The notes under the pieces: generated by a model
What the model was told of the DNA's origin: nothing
The model's input: only the letters and a program-made list of their open reading frames with translations
Database searches by the model: none
Made by a program: the position numbers and the translations under genes
Shown here: positions 26,356 through 36,100 of the stretch, piece after piece
Numbering within the stretch: the stretch's first letter is position 1
Layout of the letters: each line of letters begins with the position of its first letter
Virus record (IMG/VR): IMGVR_UViG_3300047480_000710
Span: 1-52,095 of that record
Direction: 5' to 3' (one strand)
DNA length: 52,095 bases
DNA from: a virus

Positions 26356-28284
26356 ATGGTAGATAAAAATAAAGTTCTGTTTTTAAACAGTTCTTTTACT
26401 AAGAGTGAACCTCTACCTACTGCTGACGGAAAAATTGATAGCGTAATCATCGAAGGTTACGCTTCAACCAATGACGTCGACAGACATGGTGACATTGTTC
26501 CTGCAAGCGTGTGGGAAGCTGGTATTAAAAATTACTTGAAAAATCCGGTAATTCTTGCATACCATCAGCACAGTGAACCTGTTGGTAGAATGACTGAGCA
26601 TAAAGTAGATGAAAAAGGCCTATATGTAAAAGCCCGTATCTCTGCTGCTGCTGAGGATGTTTTCAATCTTGTAAAAGACGGCGTGCTAACCGCCTTTAGC
26701 ATTGGTTTCCGTATCGTTGATGCGGAATATAATTCAGCCTTAGAGCTGTTTGTTGTAAAAGAACTGGAACTACACGAAATTTCTGTTGTGTCTGTGCCAG
26801 CTAATCAAAATACACTATTTAGTCTTTCTAAGGCGTTTGACACGGCCGAAGAATTTAAATCTTTCAAAATGCAGTTTGCAAGCAAAAGCGACTCAGCTAA
26901 TGGGCTAGAAGCCTCCAGCGAAGCAAACAGCGAAACTATTAAGGAATTGGAAATGACTCCAGAACAATTACAAAAAATGTTGGCCGACGCCGCTAATGCT
27001 GCTGCTCAAGAAGCCACAAAATCTCTATTAGCTGCTCAAGAAAAAGCTGCTGCTGAAAAGGCTGCTAAAGCCGCTGCAGACGCTGAATTCGACGCTAAAG
27101 TTAAAGCCGCAGTTGCTCTAGCTACTCCTTCAACTACTGGTGCAGAAGCCCTATTAGCTGATATTGAGAAGCGCCTAGAAGCACAAGCAGAATCAAGCAA
27201 GTCCGCTCTAGCTGGTCTAGAAGCCGCTATTGCTGAAAAATCAAAAGAGCTAGAAGCTATCACTAAGTCACGTATGCAATTCACAGACGGCAAAGCCGGT
27301 GAAATGTCTTATGCAGACAAAGAAAAAGCAGTTATCCTAGCCAAGATGGTTGGTAAAGGTATCGAAGGTACTAAATTTGGCCGTGAAATGGTTGAAAAGT
27401 ACGGCGCACACCTACCAAGCGCTACATGGGAGCTAGAAGTTTCCACAAACATGGAATCTGAAGTTCGCCGTCGTTTAGTTGTTGCTCCTAACCTACGCAA
27501 CATCGCGATGCAAACTAACGTTATGACTATTCCTGTAAACCCAGAAGCTGGTGTTGCTACATGGATGGCTAACACAGCGTTCGGTACAACTGCTTCTGCT
27601 GGTAACACAGATACACACGCATTAAAAGAAATTACTCTAAATGCGTACAAAGTAGCTACAAACGAATACATGGCTTATGAAGAAGACGAAGACAGCTTAA
27701 TCGCATTAGCTCCAATCGTTCGTGACGCTATGATCCGTCGTGTTGCTCGCGCTGTTGATCGCGCTATGCTACGTGGTGCAGGTACTGGTTCCGACCCAGT
27801 TAAAGGTCTAGTTGGTTATGACGCAGTTAGCGCCGTTACTCTAGACATCTCTGATGCAGCTAAAATGACTGTTGCTAAACTACAGCAACTACGTCGTGAC
27901 CTAGGTGCCTGGGGTCTAGACCCAAGCGAACTAGTTTACATCGTAAGCACAGAAAACTACTACGACCTACTAGAAGACGCAAGCTTCCTAACAGTTGACA
28001 AAGTTGGTAACCAAGCCACTCTATTAACTGGTCAAATCGGTGCAGTTGGTAACACTCCAGTTATCGTAAGTGCTGAATTCGAAGACAAGGCTGCTGGTGC
28101 AGCTGGTGCTATCTGCTTGAACCCAGGTAACTTCATCGTTGGTAACCAACGCGGTCTACGTATCGATACACAAGACTTAGTTGAAACACAACGTAAAGTT
28201 ATGGTTGCAAGTCTACGTACTGGTATGACTCAAGTTACAACTAACCTAGGTGCTGGCGTTTCAGCTCTACGTTACGTAGCTTAA
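26356..28284 (+). CDS. Fused prohead protease and major capsid protein (HK97 type)
   Basis: 642 residues. Residues 1 to about 170 are the HK97 prohead protease (IEGYASTNDVDRHGD, AYHQHSEPVGRM with the His, VLTAFSIGFRI with Ser115, LELHEISVVSVPAN). Residues about 195-320 are an Ala/Lys/Glu-rich helical delta or scaffold region. From about 325 on it is the HK97-fold capsid (RRRLVVAPNLRNIAMQ, AYKVATNEYMAYEEDE, IVRDAMIRRVARAVDRAMLR). An in-frame ATG at 26953 (residue 200) has AAGGA 7 nt upstream and could make capsid without protease. Confidence 0.92.
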   Translation: MVDKNKVLFLNSSFTKSEPLPTADGKIDSVIIEGYASTNDVDRHGDIVPASVWEAGIKNYLKNPVILAYHQHSEPVGRMTEHKVDEKGLYVKARISAAAEDVFNLVKDGVLTAFSIGFRIVDAEYNSALELFVVKELELHEISVVSVPANQNTLFSLSKAFDTAEEFKSFKMQFASKSDSANGLEASSEANSETIKELEMTPEQLQKMLADAANAAAQEATKSLLAAQEKAAAEKAAKAAADAEFDAKVKAAVALATPSTTGAEALLADIEKRLEAQAESSKSALAGLEAAIAEKSKELEAITKSRMQFTDGKAGEMSYADKEKAVILAKMVGKGIEGTKFGREMVEKYGAHLPSATWELEVSTNMESEVRRRLVVAPNLRNIAMQTNVMTIPVNPEAGVATWMANTAFGTTASAGNTDTHALKEITLNAYKVATNEYMAYEEDEDSLIALAPIVRDAMIRRVARAVDRAMLRGAGTGSDPVKGLVGYDAVSAVTLDISDAAKMTVAKLQQLRRDLGAWGLDPSELVYIVSTENYYDLLEDASFLTVDKVGNQATLLTGQIGAVGNTPVIVSAEFEDKAAGAAGAICLNPGNFIVGNQRGLRIDTQDLVETQRKVMVASLRTGMTQVTTNLGAGVSALRYVA

Positions 28285-28298
28285 TAGTTTAAAACTAT

Positions 28299-28325
28299 AA
28301 ACAAGATCCTTCGGGGTCTTGTTTT
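28299..28325 (+). terminator. Terminator after the capsid gene
   Basis: ACAAGATCC-TTCG-GGGTCTTGT and T-run; a UUCG-looped hairpin. Probably partial, to set capsid above downstream genes. Confidence 0.85.
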
Positions 28326-28352
28326 ATAAGTGCATTAGGTGCACTTATAAAA
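28322..28352 (+). repeat. Perfect 13-bp inverted repeat
   Basis: TTTTATAAGTGCA pairs with TGCACTTATAAAA around TTAGG. It follows the capsid terminator and precedes the connector start by 16 nt. Confidence 0.8.
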
Positions 28353-28368
28353 CAAATGAGGTATATTA

Positions 28369-28935
28369 ATGGCAAATCTAACTACACGTGCAGAATACAA
28401 AGCATATGCCAATATCTCCAGCACAAATCAAGATGCAGAAATCGACATAATTATTCCCAAAGTATCGCAGTTAGTGAAAAGCTACTGCCGCCGTACGTTT
28501 GTAGACTATTACGACGAAGCACGCACTGAGGTATTTGACGGAGGTTTTGGAAGTTTACTACTAAAAGAAACTCCAGTTACAAATGTAATATCTGTTCAGC
28601 AAAGCTTAGATTATGGTCAAACTTATACTAAGCTAACAAAGTTCACAGATTGGGCAACAAGTGGCGACTACGTAGTTGCTATTAATCCACAAGGATTCAA
28701 GCCTTATGTAAATGGATACAAGGTCACTTATTTTGCAGGTTACGAAGCAGTACCGGAAGATTTAAAACTAGCCGTAATGGACTTGGTTACTTATTATCGC
28801 AAAAACGATGGCTCAGTACACAACAATCGTACTCCTGGTGGGGGCGGTAGTGTTCAACTAGAATATATCATGAACACTAATTTCCCCGCACATATCAAGC
28901 GCGTACTAGATTTATATGTGGCGGACTATACGTAA
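28369..28935 (+). CDS. Head-tail connector (HK97 gp6-like)
   Basis: 188 residues. Helical start (TRAEYKAYANISSTNQDAEI, PKVSQLVKSYCRR), a central beta region (LLLKETPVTNVISVQQSLDY) and C-terminal DLVTYYRKN helix match gp6/adaptor proteins that form the ring below the portal. GAGG ribosome-binding site. One-base overlap with the next gene. Confidence 0.83.
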   Translation: MANLTTRAEYKAYANISSTNQDAEIDIIIPKVSQLVKSYCRRTFVDYYDEARTEVFDGGFGSLLLKETPVTNVISVQQSLDYGQTYTKLTKFTDWATSGDYVVAINPQGFKPYVNGYKVTYFAGYEAVPEDLKLAVMDLVTYYRKNDGSVHNNRTPGGGGSVQLEYIMNTNFPAHIKRVLDLYVADYT

Positions 28936-30488
28936 TGTCATTTTATACACCTACATGGGTGCGTAAGCTAGTAAAAGAAGATCACAGTAACATACAAGAC
29001 TATTTGTCTAAACAAAACACGGACTTTCGTGACTATATAGATGCTAATACACCTTTTGTGTTGTGGCTAGAAATAGGCCTAATACGGGAACGAATTCTTG
29101 CAAAGAGTAAACCGTATATTCAAGAGTTAGCACTAGCAGTATCTCAAACCAGAGATGTTTCAGATATAATAATTAAGTTACTAGATAAAGCTTATGTCGC
29201 TACAATTAATGATTATGGTAGTAACAGTAGATATGTGCGTATAGATCAAGCTGAGTTAAATACTTTACTAACTACTCTAAGTAATGCAGACATAGGCTCT
29301 GTTAAGAAAACTATCACAGATAATTTTAGCAGAACAATGATAGTAACTAATGTTACTAAAAAGAATAAGTCTGTTATGCTAATTCTACCAAAGTTTACTA
29401 CTCTTAACTTTGGCGCAGTATTCAAAAAACAACTAGCAGCCCTAGTTGCTAAATCCAAAGACCTACAAGATTCAGCTCCGGTAGCTGCTGTTGGTGGTAT
29501 GTTTGGTGGTTTAGTAAAATCAGAAGCTAGCGCTGATAGTTCAGAAAAGTCACGTATGTTGGCATTTGTAAATGAAAACTTTGCAAAGCTACAAAACATA
29601 GGACACGTAGAAGTAGACGTTGTAAGTGAAACTGAACGAAAAGTCATGCGAGGCCAAAATAGCCCAAGACTTATACAGGCTTTGGTAACTTTACCAAACG
29701 ATATTAAAAGTTTCGAAAAGCTACAGCTAAAGTTTAGCAAAGAAACCGGTCAAGCGGCTACTCGCGTAAAGGTTCGTAAAAAATTCTCTAGCTCTAAGCT
29801 AGTATTTGAGTTACTAATAGAACACGGACTAGCTGTAGGCGTACCAGAAACACAAGAAGATAACTTATATAAAGCACGTCTTGAACGAGCTTTTAGTATA
29901 GGACGAGGTCTTACAAAAACAATTCGTGACAATCCAGGATTGTTAGCTGAACTAGAGACTTCCAAGTCAGCAATAAAATATTTAGAAGAAACCTTACTAA
30001 ACACTCTTCGAAAGAAGCCGATCAAAGATTATAGTAGTAATACTACTATAGACCAAAAAACCACGGTTACAAAAACAAAAGTAAAGACTCAGTTATCCAA
30101 ACCTTCCAAAGGTGGAGTAACTCCTTCTTTATCAGGAAAGACTATAAATAGTCGAGCTGTTACCAGCTTAATTAGTTTACAGAACCTTATTAATAGCCAG
30201 TTACAAGATGTAATTAGCGCTAATATGGGTGACGGTAATTCCAAGAGTTTATTGAATTATCGTACGGGTAGGTTTGCTAGCTCAGCAAAAGTAGAGCATA
30301 TGAGCGAATCTCGTGCAGGTATGATCACTGCTTTTTACTCTTATATGAAGAACCCTTATGCAACTTTTAGTGATGGTGGTAAACAATCTAGTCCTAAATC
30401 GCGTGACCCTAAATTGTTGATAAGCAAATCAATTCGCGAAATTGCCGCACAACAAGCAATTAATAGAATGAGGGCAGTTGCCATATGA
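28935..30488 (+). CDS. Neck/virion structural protein, 517 residues
   Basis: N-terminal WVRKLVKEDHSNIQDYL, a long helical middle, and a C-terminal NYRTGRFASSAKVEHMSESR with YSYMKNPYATFSDGGKQ, a pattern seen in head-tail neck proteins of several siphoviruses. The position between connector and tail terminator agrees. The central 300 residues are unrecognised; larger than the HK97 gp9/gp10 equivalents, so it may combine roles. Confidence 0.72.
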   Translation: MSFYTPTWVRKLVKEDHSNIQDYLSKQNTDFRDYIDANTPFVLWLEIGLIRERILAKSKPYIQELALAVSQTRDVSDIIIKLLDKAYVATINDYGSNSRYVRIDQAELNTLLTTLSNADIGSVKKTITDNFSRTMIVTNVTKKNKSVMLILPKFTTLNFGAVFKKQLAALVAKSKDLQDSAPVAAVGGMFGGLVKSEASADSSEKSRMLAFVNENFAKLQNIGHVEVDVVSETERKVMRGQNSPRLIQALVTLPNDIKSFEKLQLKFSKETGQAATRVKVRKKFSSSKLVFELLIEHGLAVGVPETQEDNLYKARLERAFSIGRGLTKTIRDNPGLLAELETSKSAIKYLEETLLNTLRKKPIKDYSSNTTIDQKTTVTKTKVKTQLSKPSKGGVTPSLSGKTINSRAVTSLISLQNLINSQLQDVISANMGDGNSKSLLNYRTGRFASSAKVEHMSESRAGMITAFYSYMKNPYATFSDGGKQSSPKSRDPKLLISKSIREIAAQQAINRMRAVAI

Positions 30489-30922
30489 GTCGCAGAACAA
30501 GCATTATTAAGGCACTAACCGAAAAGTTAAAACTAATAGATGGTAGTGCCCCTTACCAAGTTAACTTGTTTAACAACGCTTATGCTAAACTAAAATTCTG
30601 GGACGAAGTAGAAGACTTTCCAAGTGTTTACTTGACTCCTGGAAGCGAGCAGCGAGAATATTTGCCAGGCGCTTTTGCTTGGGGATACCTTGGCGTTTGC
30701 GTAAAAGTATACTGCAAAGGCGAAGAAGCTCAGCTAGAGCTAGAAAATCTGTTAGAAGATATTGAACATTGCATAGACAACAACCGTTCATTAATCTACG
30801 ACACAGAAAAAAGCTACGAGACCACCGAAATCTTAATTCAGTCTATAACAACTGATGAAGGGCTATTAGCCCCTTATGCGGTCGGAGAAATTAACTTACA
30901 GGTCCGATACCAGATTATGTAA
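30485..30922 (+). CDS. Tail terminator protein
   Basis: 145 residues. RRTSIIKALTEKLKLIDG, DEVEDFPSVYLTPGSEQREY, GVCVKVYCKGEEA and LENLLEDIEHCID follow the gpU-like alpha/beta fold that caps the tail tube and meets the head. Four-nt overlap with the neck gene; tail tube gene next. Confidence 0.8.
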   Translation: MSRRTSIIKALTEKLKLIDGSAPYQVNLFNNAYAKLKFWDEVEDFPSVYLTPGSEQREYLPGAFAWGYLGVCVKVYCKGEEAQLELENLLEDIEHCIDNNRSLIYDTEKSYETTEILIQSITTDEGLLAPYAVGEINLQVRYQIM

Positions 30923-31000
30923 GATTCTGCATCAAAGTGCCAACAACAGATAAATGTCTAGTTAGTGCACCTAGATGCCAAACTAAAAAGGAAATGAAAT

Positions 31001-32137
31001 ATGTCATTTAATTTAATTCGTAATAGTCGCGTATTTTTCACGACTAACGTAAATGCGGAAACAGGTGTAGTAGCCGGTTCAGGCTTCGATGCAACTAATA
31101 CTCGTGAAATCCAGGTTCTGGATGGATTTAGTTTTAGTCAAAATACAACTGCTGAAACAGTTACTCTAACAGAAGCAGGTGCAGCACCTGTTCGTGGTCA
31201 GCGTAGTTTTAATACTGCACTAGAACCAGTTGATTTCTCCATGAGCACATACATGCGTCCTGCCGACGGTGGCGTAAATATCACTTGTGAAGAATCAGTA
31301 CTATGGAACGCACTGTTTGCCACAGACCCTATTGGTGGTACAAATGCAGCTTGGGCAGAAGGTACTAGTGCCGCTACTCTAGTTGCTGGTAATTCTAACA
31401 GTCACCAATTACAAAAATTTGGTCTAATCATTGTTATTGACGGCGTTAGCTACATTATCGACAACTGTGCTCTTGATTCAGCAACAGTTGATTTTGGCCT
31501 AGATGCTATTGCTATGGTTGCTTGGGCTGGTAAAGGTGCTATCTTGCGCCAAATCGCAGGTCTAACAGCTACCACAGGCGCAACAGTAACATTTGGTGGT
31601 GGACTAACTGGAACTGCTAAAGGTAAAAATACTACTGCTCCGTTTATTGCCAACAAGTTGAGCACTCTAACCCTAAAGAAAGAGATCGACGGTACAGGTA
31701 CTACTTACAACGTAGCTATCACAGGCGGTAACTTAACAATTGCCAACAACCTAACTTACTTAACACCAGCTAACCTAGGTGTTGTTAACCGTCCATTCAC
31801 ATACTTTACAGGTACTCGTGCTATTTCAGGTAGCTTAAATTGCTACTTACGTGCAGGTAGTACTAACAGTGCTGGCTTGTTAGCAGATATGTTAGCAGGT
31901 AGCACAACAGACGTAGACCCAGCATTCTCTGTACAACTAGAAGTTGGTGGTGCTGCAAATGCTACTCGTGTTGAGTTCGAAATGCCGGCTGCAGTATTAA
32001 CAATTCCAACTGTTGCAACTGAACAAGTTATTTCTACAACAATTAACTTCACAGCTCAAGGCTCTGCTAGCGGAGCGTTTGAAATTGGTTCTGCTAACGA
32101 ACTTGAAGTTCGTTACTACACTACTAACGCTGCTTAA
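31001..32137 (+). CDS. Major tail tube protein
   Basis: 378 residues, beta-rich and Thr/Ala-rich. VLDGFSFSQNTTAETVTLTE and NTALEPVDFSMSTYMRP are the typical tube-protein opening, and TLTLKKEIDGTGTTYNVAIT lies in the second half. The length suggests a duplicated or extended tube domain. Strong AAAGGA site, own terminator after the gene, as expected for an abundant protein. Confidence 0.85.
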   Translation: MSFNLIRNSRVFFTTNVNAETGVVAGSGFDATNTREIQVLDGFSFSQNTTAETVTLTEAGAAPVRGQRSFNTALEPVDFSMSTYMRPADGGVNITCEESVLWNALFATDPIGGTNAAWAEGTSAATLVAGNSNSHQLQKFGLIIVIDGVSYIIDNCALDSATVDFGLDAIAMVAWAGKGAILRQIAGLTATTGATVTFGGGLTGTAKGKNTTAPFIANKLSTLTLKKEIDGTGTTYNVAITGGNLTIANNLTYLTPANLGVVNRPFTYFTGTRAISGSLNCYLRAGSTNSAGLLADMLAGSTTDVDPAFSVQLEVGGAANATRVEFEMPAAVLTIPTVATEQVISTTINFTAQGSASGAFEIGSANELEVRYYTTNAA

Positions 32138-32155
32138 TTAGCAAGTAGTTTTCAA

Positions 32156-32187
32156 GGTACCGGCTGATCCCCGGTACCGCTTTTTTC
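32156..32187 (+). terminator. Terminator after the tail tube gene
   Basis: GGTACCGG pairs with CCGGTACC, followed by six T. Confidence 0.92.
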
Positions 32188-32214
32188 TTACCTGAACTAT
32201 AAAAAATATTACAT

Positions 32215-32622
32215 ATGTCACTTTCCTTAAAAAATCTGCTTGTTCCATCAAAAGCCCTTGAAGTAGAGTATCCAGGGATGCCTGAATTCAAGATTCAGAT
32301 TGCTTTTTTGTCTCGCGAAACGCTACAAACAATTCGCAAAAAGTCAACTAAAACCAGCTTTAAAAATCGTCAACCAATCGAAGAATTAAACGACGAGCTG
32401 TTCTTAGAACTTTATGTTAAAAGCGCAGTAAAAGGCTGGACCGGATTAAAATTAAAGTATCTTGAACAACTAGCTCCGGTTGATTTATCGGGACAAGATT
32501 CGGATGCTGAATTAGAGTATTCAGAAGAAAATGCTCTTTACTTAATGAAGAATTCCTCAAACTTTGACTCGTTTATTAGTGAACAGGTAACAGACCTGGG
32601 AAACTTTTCAGCGAACAAGTAA
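32215..32622 (+). CDS. Tail assembly chaperone (G-like)
   Basis: 135 residues ending GNFSANK. KIQIAFLSRETLQTIRKKST and YVKSAVKGWTGLKLKYLEQL match phage G-type chaperones that hold the tape measure during tail assembly. The slippery heptamer GGGAAAC at 32598 lies 8 codons before the stop, so part of the product continues into the T frame. Confidence 0.87.
   Translation: MSLSLKNLLVPSKALEVEYPGMPEFKIQIAFLSRETLQTIRKKSTKTSFKNRQPIEELNDELFLELYVKSAVKGWTGLKLKYLEQLAPVDLSGQDSDAELEYSEENALYLMKNSSNFDSFISEQVTDLGNFSANK
32598..32604 (+). promoter_or_regulatory. -1 ribosomal frameshift site
   Basis: GGGAAAC read as G-GGA-AAC in the zero frame, the lambda G/T type of slippery site. A -1 shift opens a frame that runs without a stop to 32993. 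Confidence 0.88.
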
Positions 32623-32993
32623 CAGTAATAAAAGATCAGTTACGTAGATACTATCAAAACTTAGATATTCATATGAGCAAGGATGCTTATTTTGAAATGT
32701 GTGAGGCCCTAAACCAAGAACCTATCGAAGAAGAAATCCCCATAGAGCTTGGAGACTTTCCAAACTTGGTGCAGCAGTGTTTTGTTATATACGGAATACT
32801 GCCTGATTGCTGGGATTCGATGGGTGGCGGTTATATGGGCAAAGACTATGCCATAGTCTTTAACTTATTTAATGTATATACTATAACAGATCACGAAGAA
32901 ATACTACTGGCACTTGATTTCTTACAGCACATGGACAGTGTGCGACAGAAAATAATACAGCAAAAAATCAAAGCAAATAGCCCACAGCAGTAA
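32605..32993 (+). CDS. Tail assembly chaperone T part (frameshift extension)
   Basis: The -1 frame after the heptamer reads LFSEQVTVIKDQLRRYYQNL and joins MSKDAYFEMCEALNQEP in frame. An independent start at 32673 exists but has no good ribosome-binding site, so the segment is best read as the C-terminal half of a GT fusion of about 260 residues. MCEALNQEPIEEEIP is typical of the T part. Confidence 0.85.
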
Positions 32994-33011
32994 TATGCTG
33001 TGGGCTTTTTT
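32979..33011 (+). terminator. Terminator before the tape measure gene
   Basis: AGCCCACAGCA pairs with TGCTGTGGGCT, then T-run; it overlaps the GT stop codon. Confidence 0.93.
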
Positions 33012-33030
33012 GTAGCTAAAAAATTTCGGT

Positions 33031-33059
33031 TTGACAAATCTGTGCCTGTGTGATATAAT
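33031..33059 (+). promoter_or_regulatory. Promoter of the tape measure transcript
   Basis: TTGACA, 17 nt, TATAAT, with a leader of about 60 nt. Confidence 0.8.
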
Positions 33060-33126
33060 CGTGTAAACTATAAATCCCTGTTTTAATTTTAAAGCTGAGG
33101 ACCGTGTTTAGCTATTAGGAGAACAG

Positions 33127-36100
33127 ATGGCCACACAAAATACTGTAAATATTGGCGTAAACGTTAGTGATAACGGCACAGCCAAGAAAGTTGTAAAAAA
33201 CTTTCAAGAAATAGAATCGGCAGCTAATAGGGCTCAGAAAGCTGCAGAAACCGCAAGTAAGCCTGCAGGCGGTACTCCAGGCTCGCGCGCTGTATACGCA
33301 AAAGGTGCGCCTAGCGGTGTTCAGGGACTAATGAGTGGAGAAGACTATGGCCGTGCTCGTGGCAGTGCAGGCACAACCGGTGCTAGTGCCCGTGATTTCG
33401 CAAATCAAGCGCAAGGTTTAGGCGGTATTGTTAGATTGTATGCTACATACGCTGCTAACGTATTCGCTGTAGGTGCAGCATTTCGAGCATTAAGCGGTGC
33501 TATGGATACTAGTAACATGGTACGCGGATTAGACCAATTAGGTGCTGCAAGCGGAACAGCTCTGGGAAGCTTAAGTAAACAACTAGCTAACACAACAGGT
33601 GGGGCTATTAGCTTACGTGAAGCCATGGAAGCAACAGCCAAGGCAAGCTCTAGTGGTATGAGTAGCGAAAATATTTTGCGAATGGGTCAAGCTGCACTAA
33701 AAGCTTCACAGGCTCTTGGTGTTAACATGAGTGATGCTGTTAGTCGTATCAGCCGCGGTATTACTAAACTAGAGCCTGAATTACTAGATGAATTGGGTAT
33801 TTTTGTACGCGTTGATGACGTGGTTAAAAAGTATGCAGAATCAACAGGAAAAGCTGCTAGTGCTGTTACTGACTTTGAAAAACGTCAGGCATTTGCAAAT
33901 GCTGTACTAGATCAAGCTGAAAAGAAGTTTGGGGCTATCGATCTTGACACTAATCCATATACAAAACTAGCTGCCACTATTTCAAACTTAGCTCAGGATA
34001 CTCTTGAGTTAGTTAACAAAGGACTAACCCCACTGGTTAACCTATTGTCCGCTAGTCCGACAGCTTTAGCCGTTGTATTAAGCGGTATCGCCGCCACACT
34101 AGTAAAACAAGCAATCCCAGCTATTTCAGACTTTCGAGCTGGTTTAGCTAAAGCTGCTGAAGAATCCAAGGCAGTTTCACAAAAGAAACTACAGGACGTT
34201 AAAACTTCTCTTGGCGCCGAAATGGCAATGAGAATTCAGGCATTAGATGATGCCGCAGAAGCAGAGTTTGCTAAGTTCGAAGCCAGTAGTAAAAAGCTAG
34301 TAGACTTAAAAGCAACAAATGCTAAAAAGTTAGCCAAGTACGATAAAGAAGCTCTAAGAATATCTCAGCTAGACCCTGTGGATATTACTCCAGAGAATAT
34401 TGCTTATCTGGAAAATTTAGCTAAGAAACAAACAAAAGTATCGGAAGTATACAAACAGATTGCAGTTGACATTTCTGCTTATAAAAAGGTAGAAGAAGAA
34501 TATAATAAAGCGCAAAAAGATCGCAATATTATTCTAACCGAACAACACCCTCTGTGGACTACAATTGGTCAAAATGAAAAAGTATACCACGATGAGGTCA
34601 ATGCTTCGCGTCAGCGTTCCGCTAGTAGTCAGATAGCTTATACTTCTAGTACTCGTGGGTTTATGGCGGGTATGCGCGAAGCTGTAAAAGAGTTTTCTGC
34701 TTCCAAAGATGGTATAGTTACCACAATGGACTTATTGGACGAGTCCGGTCAAAAGACTGGTACTACACTAACAACAACTACAAAAGGCCTAGGCTTATTT
34801 AGTCGTAGTTTAAACTTGGCTAAAAATGCAGCTGTTGGTATGACAGCTGCACTTGGTACAGCTATTAACGCATTTGCTCCTTGGTTGCAAGTAATTGGTT
34901 TAGTTGTAGCCGCAGGTGGAGCACTTATTTCTTGGATGTCTAAAACCCAAGAAGAGTCCGCAGCTACTTCAACAGCACTAACAGCAATCAAAGATTCTAC
35001 TAAAAACTTATCTGATACAATTGATGCTATCAATAAGAAATCTATATTAGAACAATTTGACCCTAAATCAATAGCTGCTAAAGCAACAGCCATAGCAGAC
35101 TTAACTTCGCAGATTCGCAAAGGATTTGAAAGCGCTTATAAAGAGCTTGATAAAATGGGTGGTAGCGACCGTTTTGTTAATTGGGTAACAAAACTATGGG
35201 ATGGTGATGTAGAGTCAGAACTATCAGACAAAGTGTCGCAAGGTTTAGCTCGCGTATTCAAAACAATCGATCAATCTACTAGTGCTGGTAAAGCCGCTGC
35301 TAAAACTATTCAAGATATTTTAAAAGTTGAAGATTTAAGTTCAGTAGATGCTGTTAACGATGCTTTGGATGCAATGAGCTCAGGCGAACGCCGTCGTGCC
35401 TTAGACCTTATTAGCGCAAGCATTAAAACAATGGGCTACGAAATGCAAGTTAGTGCATCTCGTGGTACCGAAGTTGTAGCTGCTTTTGACAAAGCCAAAG
35501 ACGCTTTAACAAAGTTTAGAACAAACTTTATACAAAAAGATCCTACCACCGAATATGGCCAAAGTTTAGTAGATGCTTTCTTTAAGTTAGACCAAGCACT
35601 CAAAGATCCTGAACAGAAACTGCAAGCAATTAGAACTTTAGCAGAACGTATTCGTGATGTAGACGCCCCAACTGGCCTAGTTGTTGCATTGCAAGATATT
35701 AGTCGAGACATAGATAGTCTAAACTATGTAGCTAAATCTATTGCAGATATTGACGTAGAAATTTCTAAACTGCAAGATACTGCAAATAGTCAAATTGCCC
35801 TAACAAAACTTGCTACTGCTTCAAATATAAGTGCTGGACAGGCATTGCGAAACGTTAATGCACAGATTGCTGCATTAAAAGCAAATCGCGATGTAAAAGT
35901 ACAAGTTCAGCTAGACATGCGTGCACAAATAGATAATGCAAGTACGCTTGTTAGCCAAGCACAGCTAGCTGTTTTTAAAACAGGTGCTGATATAGTATCC
36001 AGCAAACTATCTACTGAGTGGGCTAAAGCCGGTGTTACTGTTACTAACGCAGTAGCTACAGTACTATCAGGAACTGAAACCGGAATTAAAATGCGAGCAC

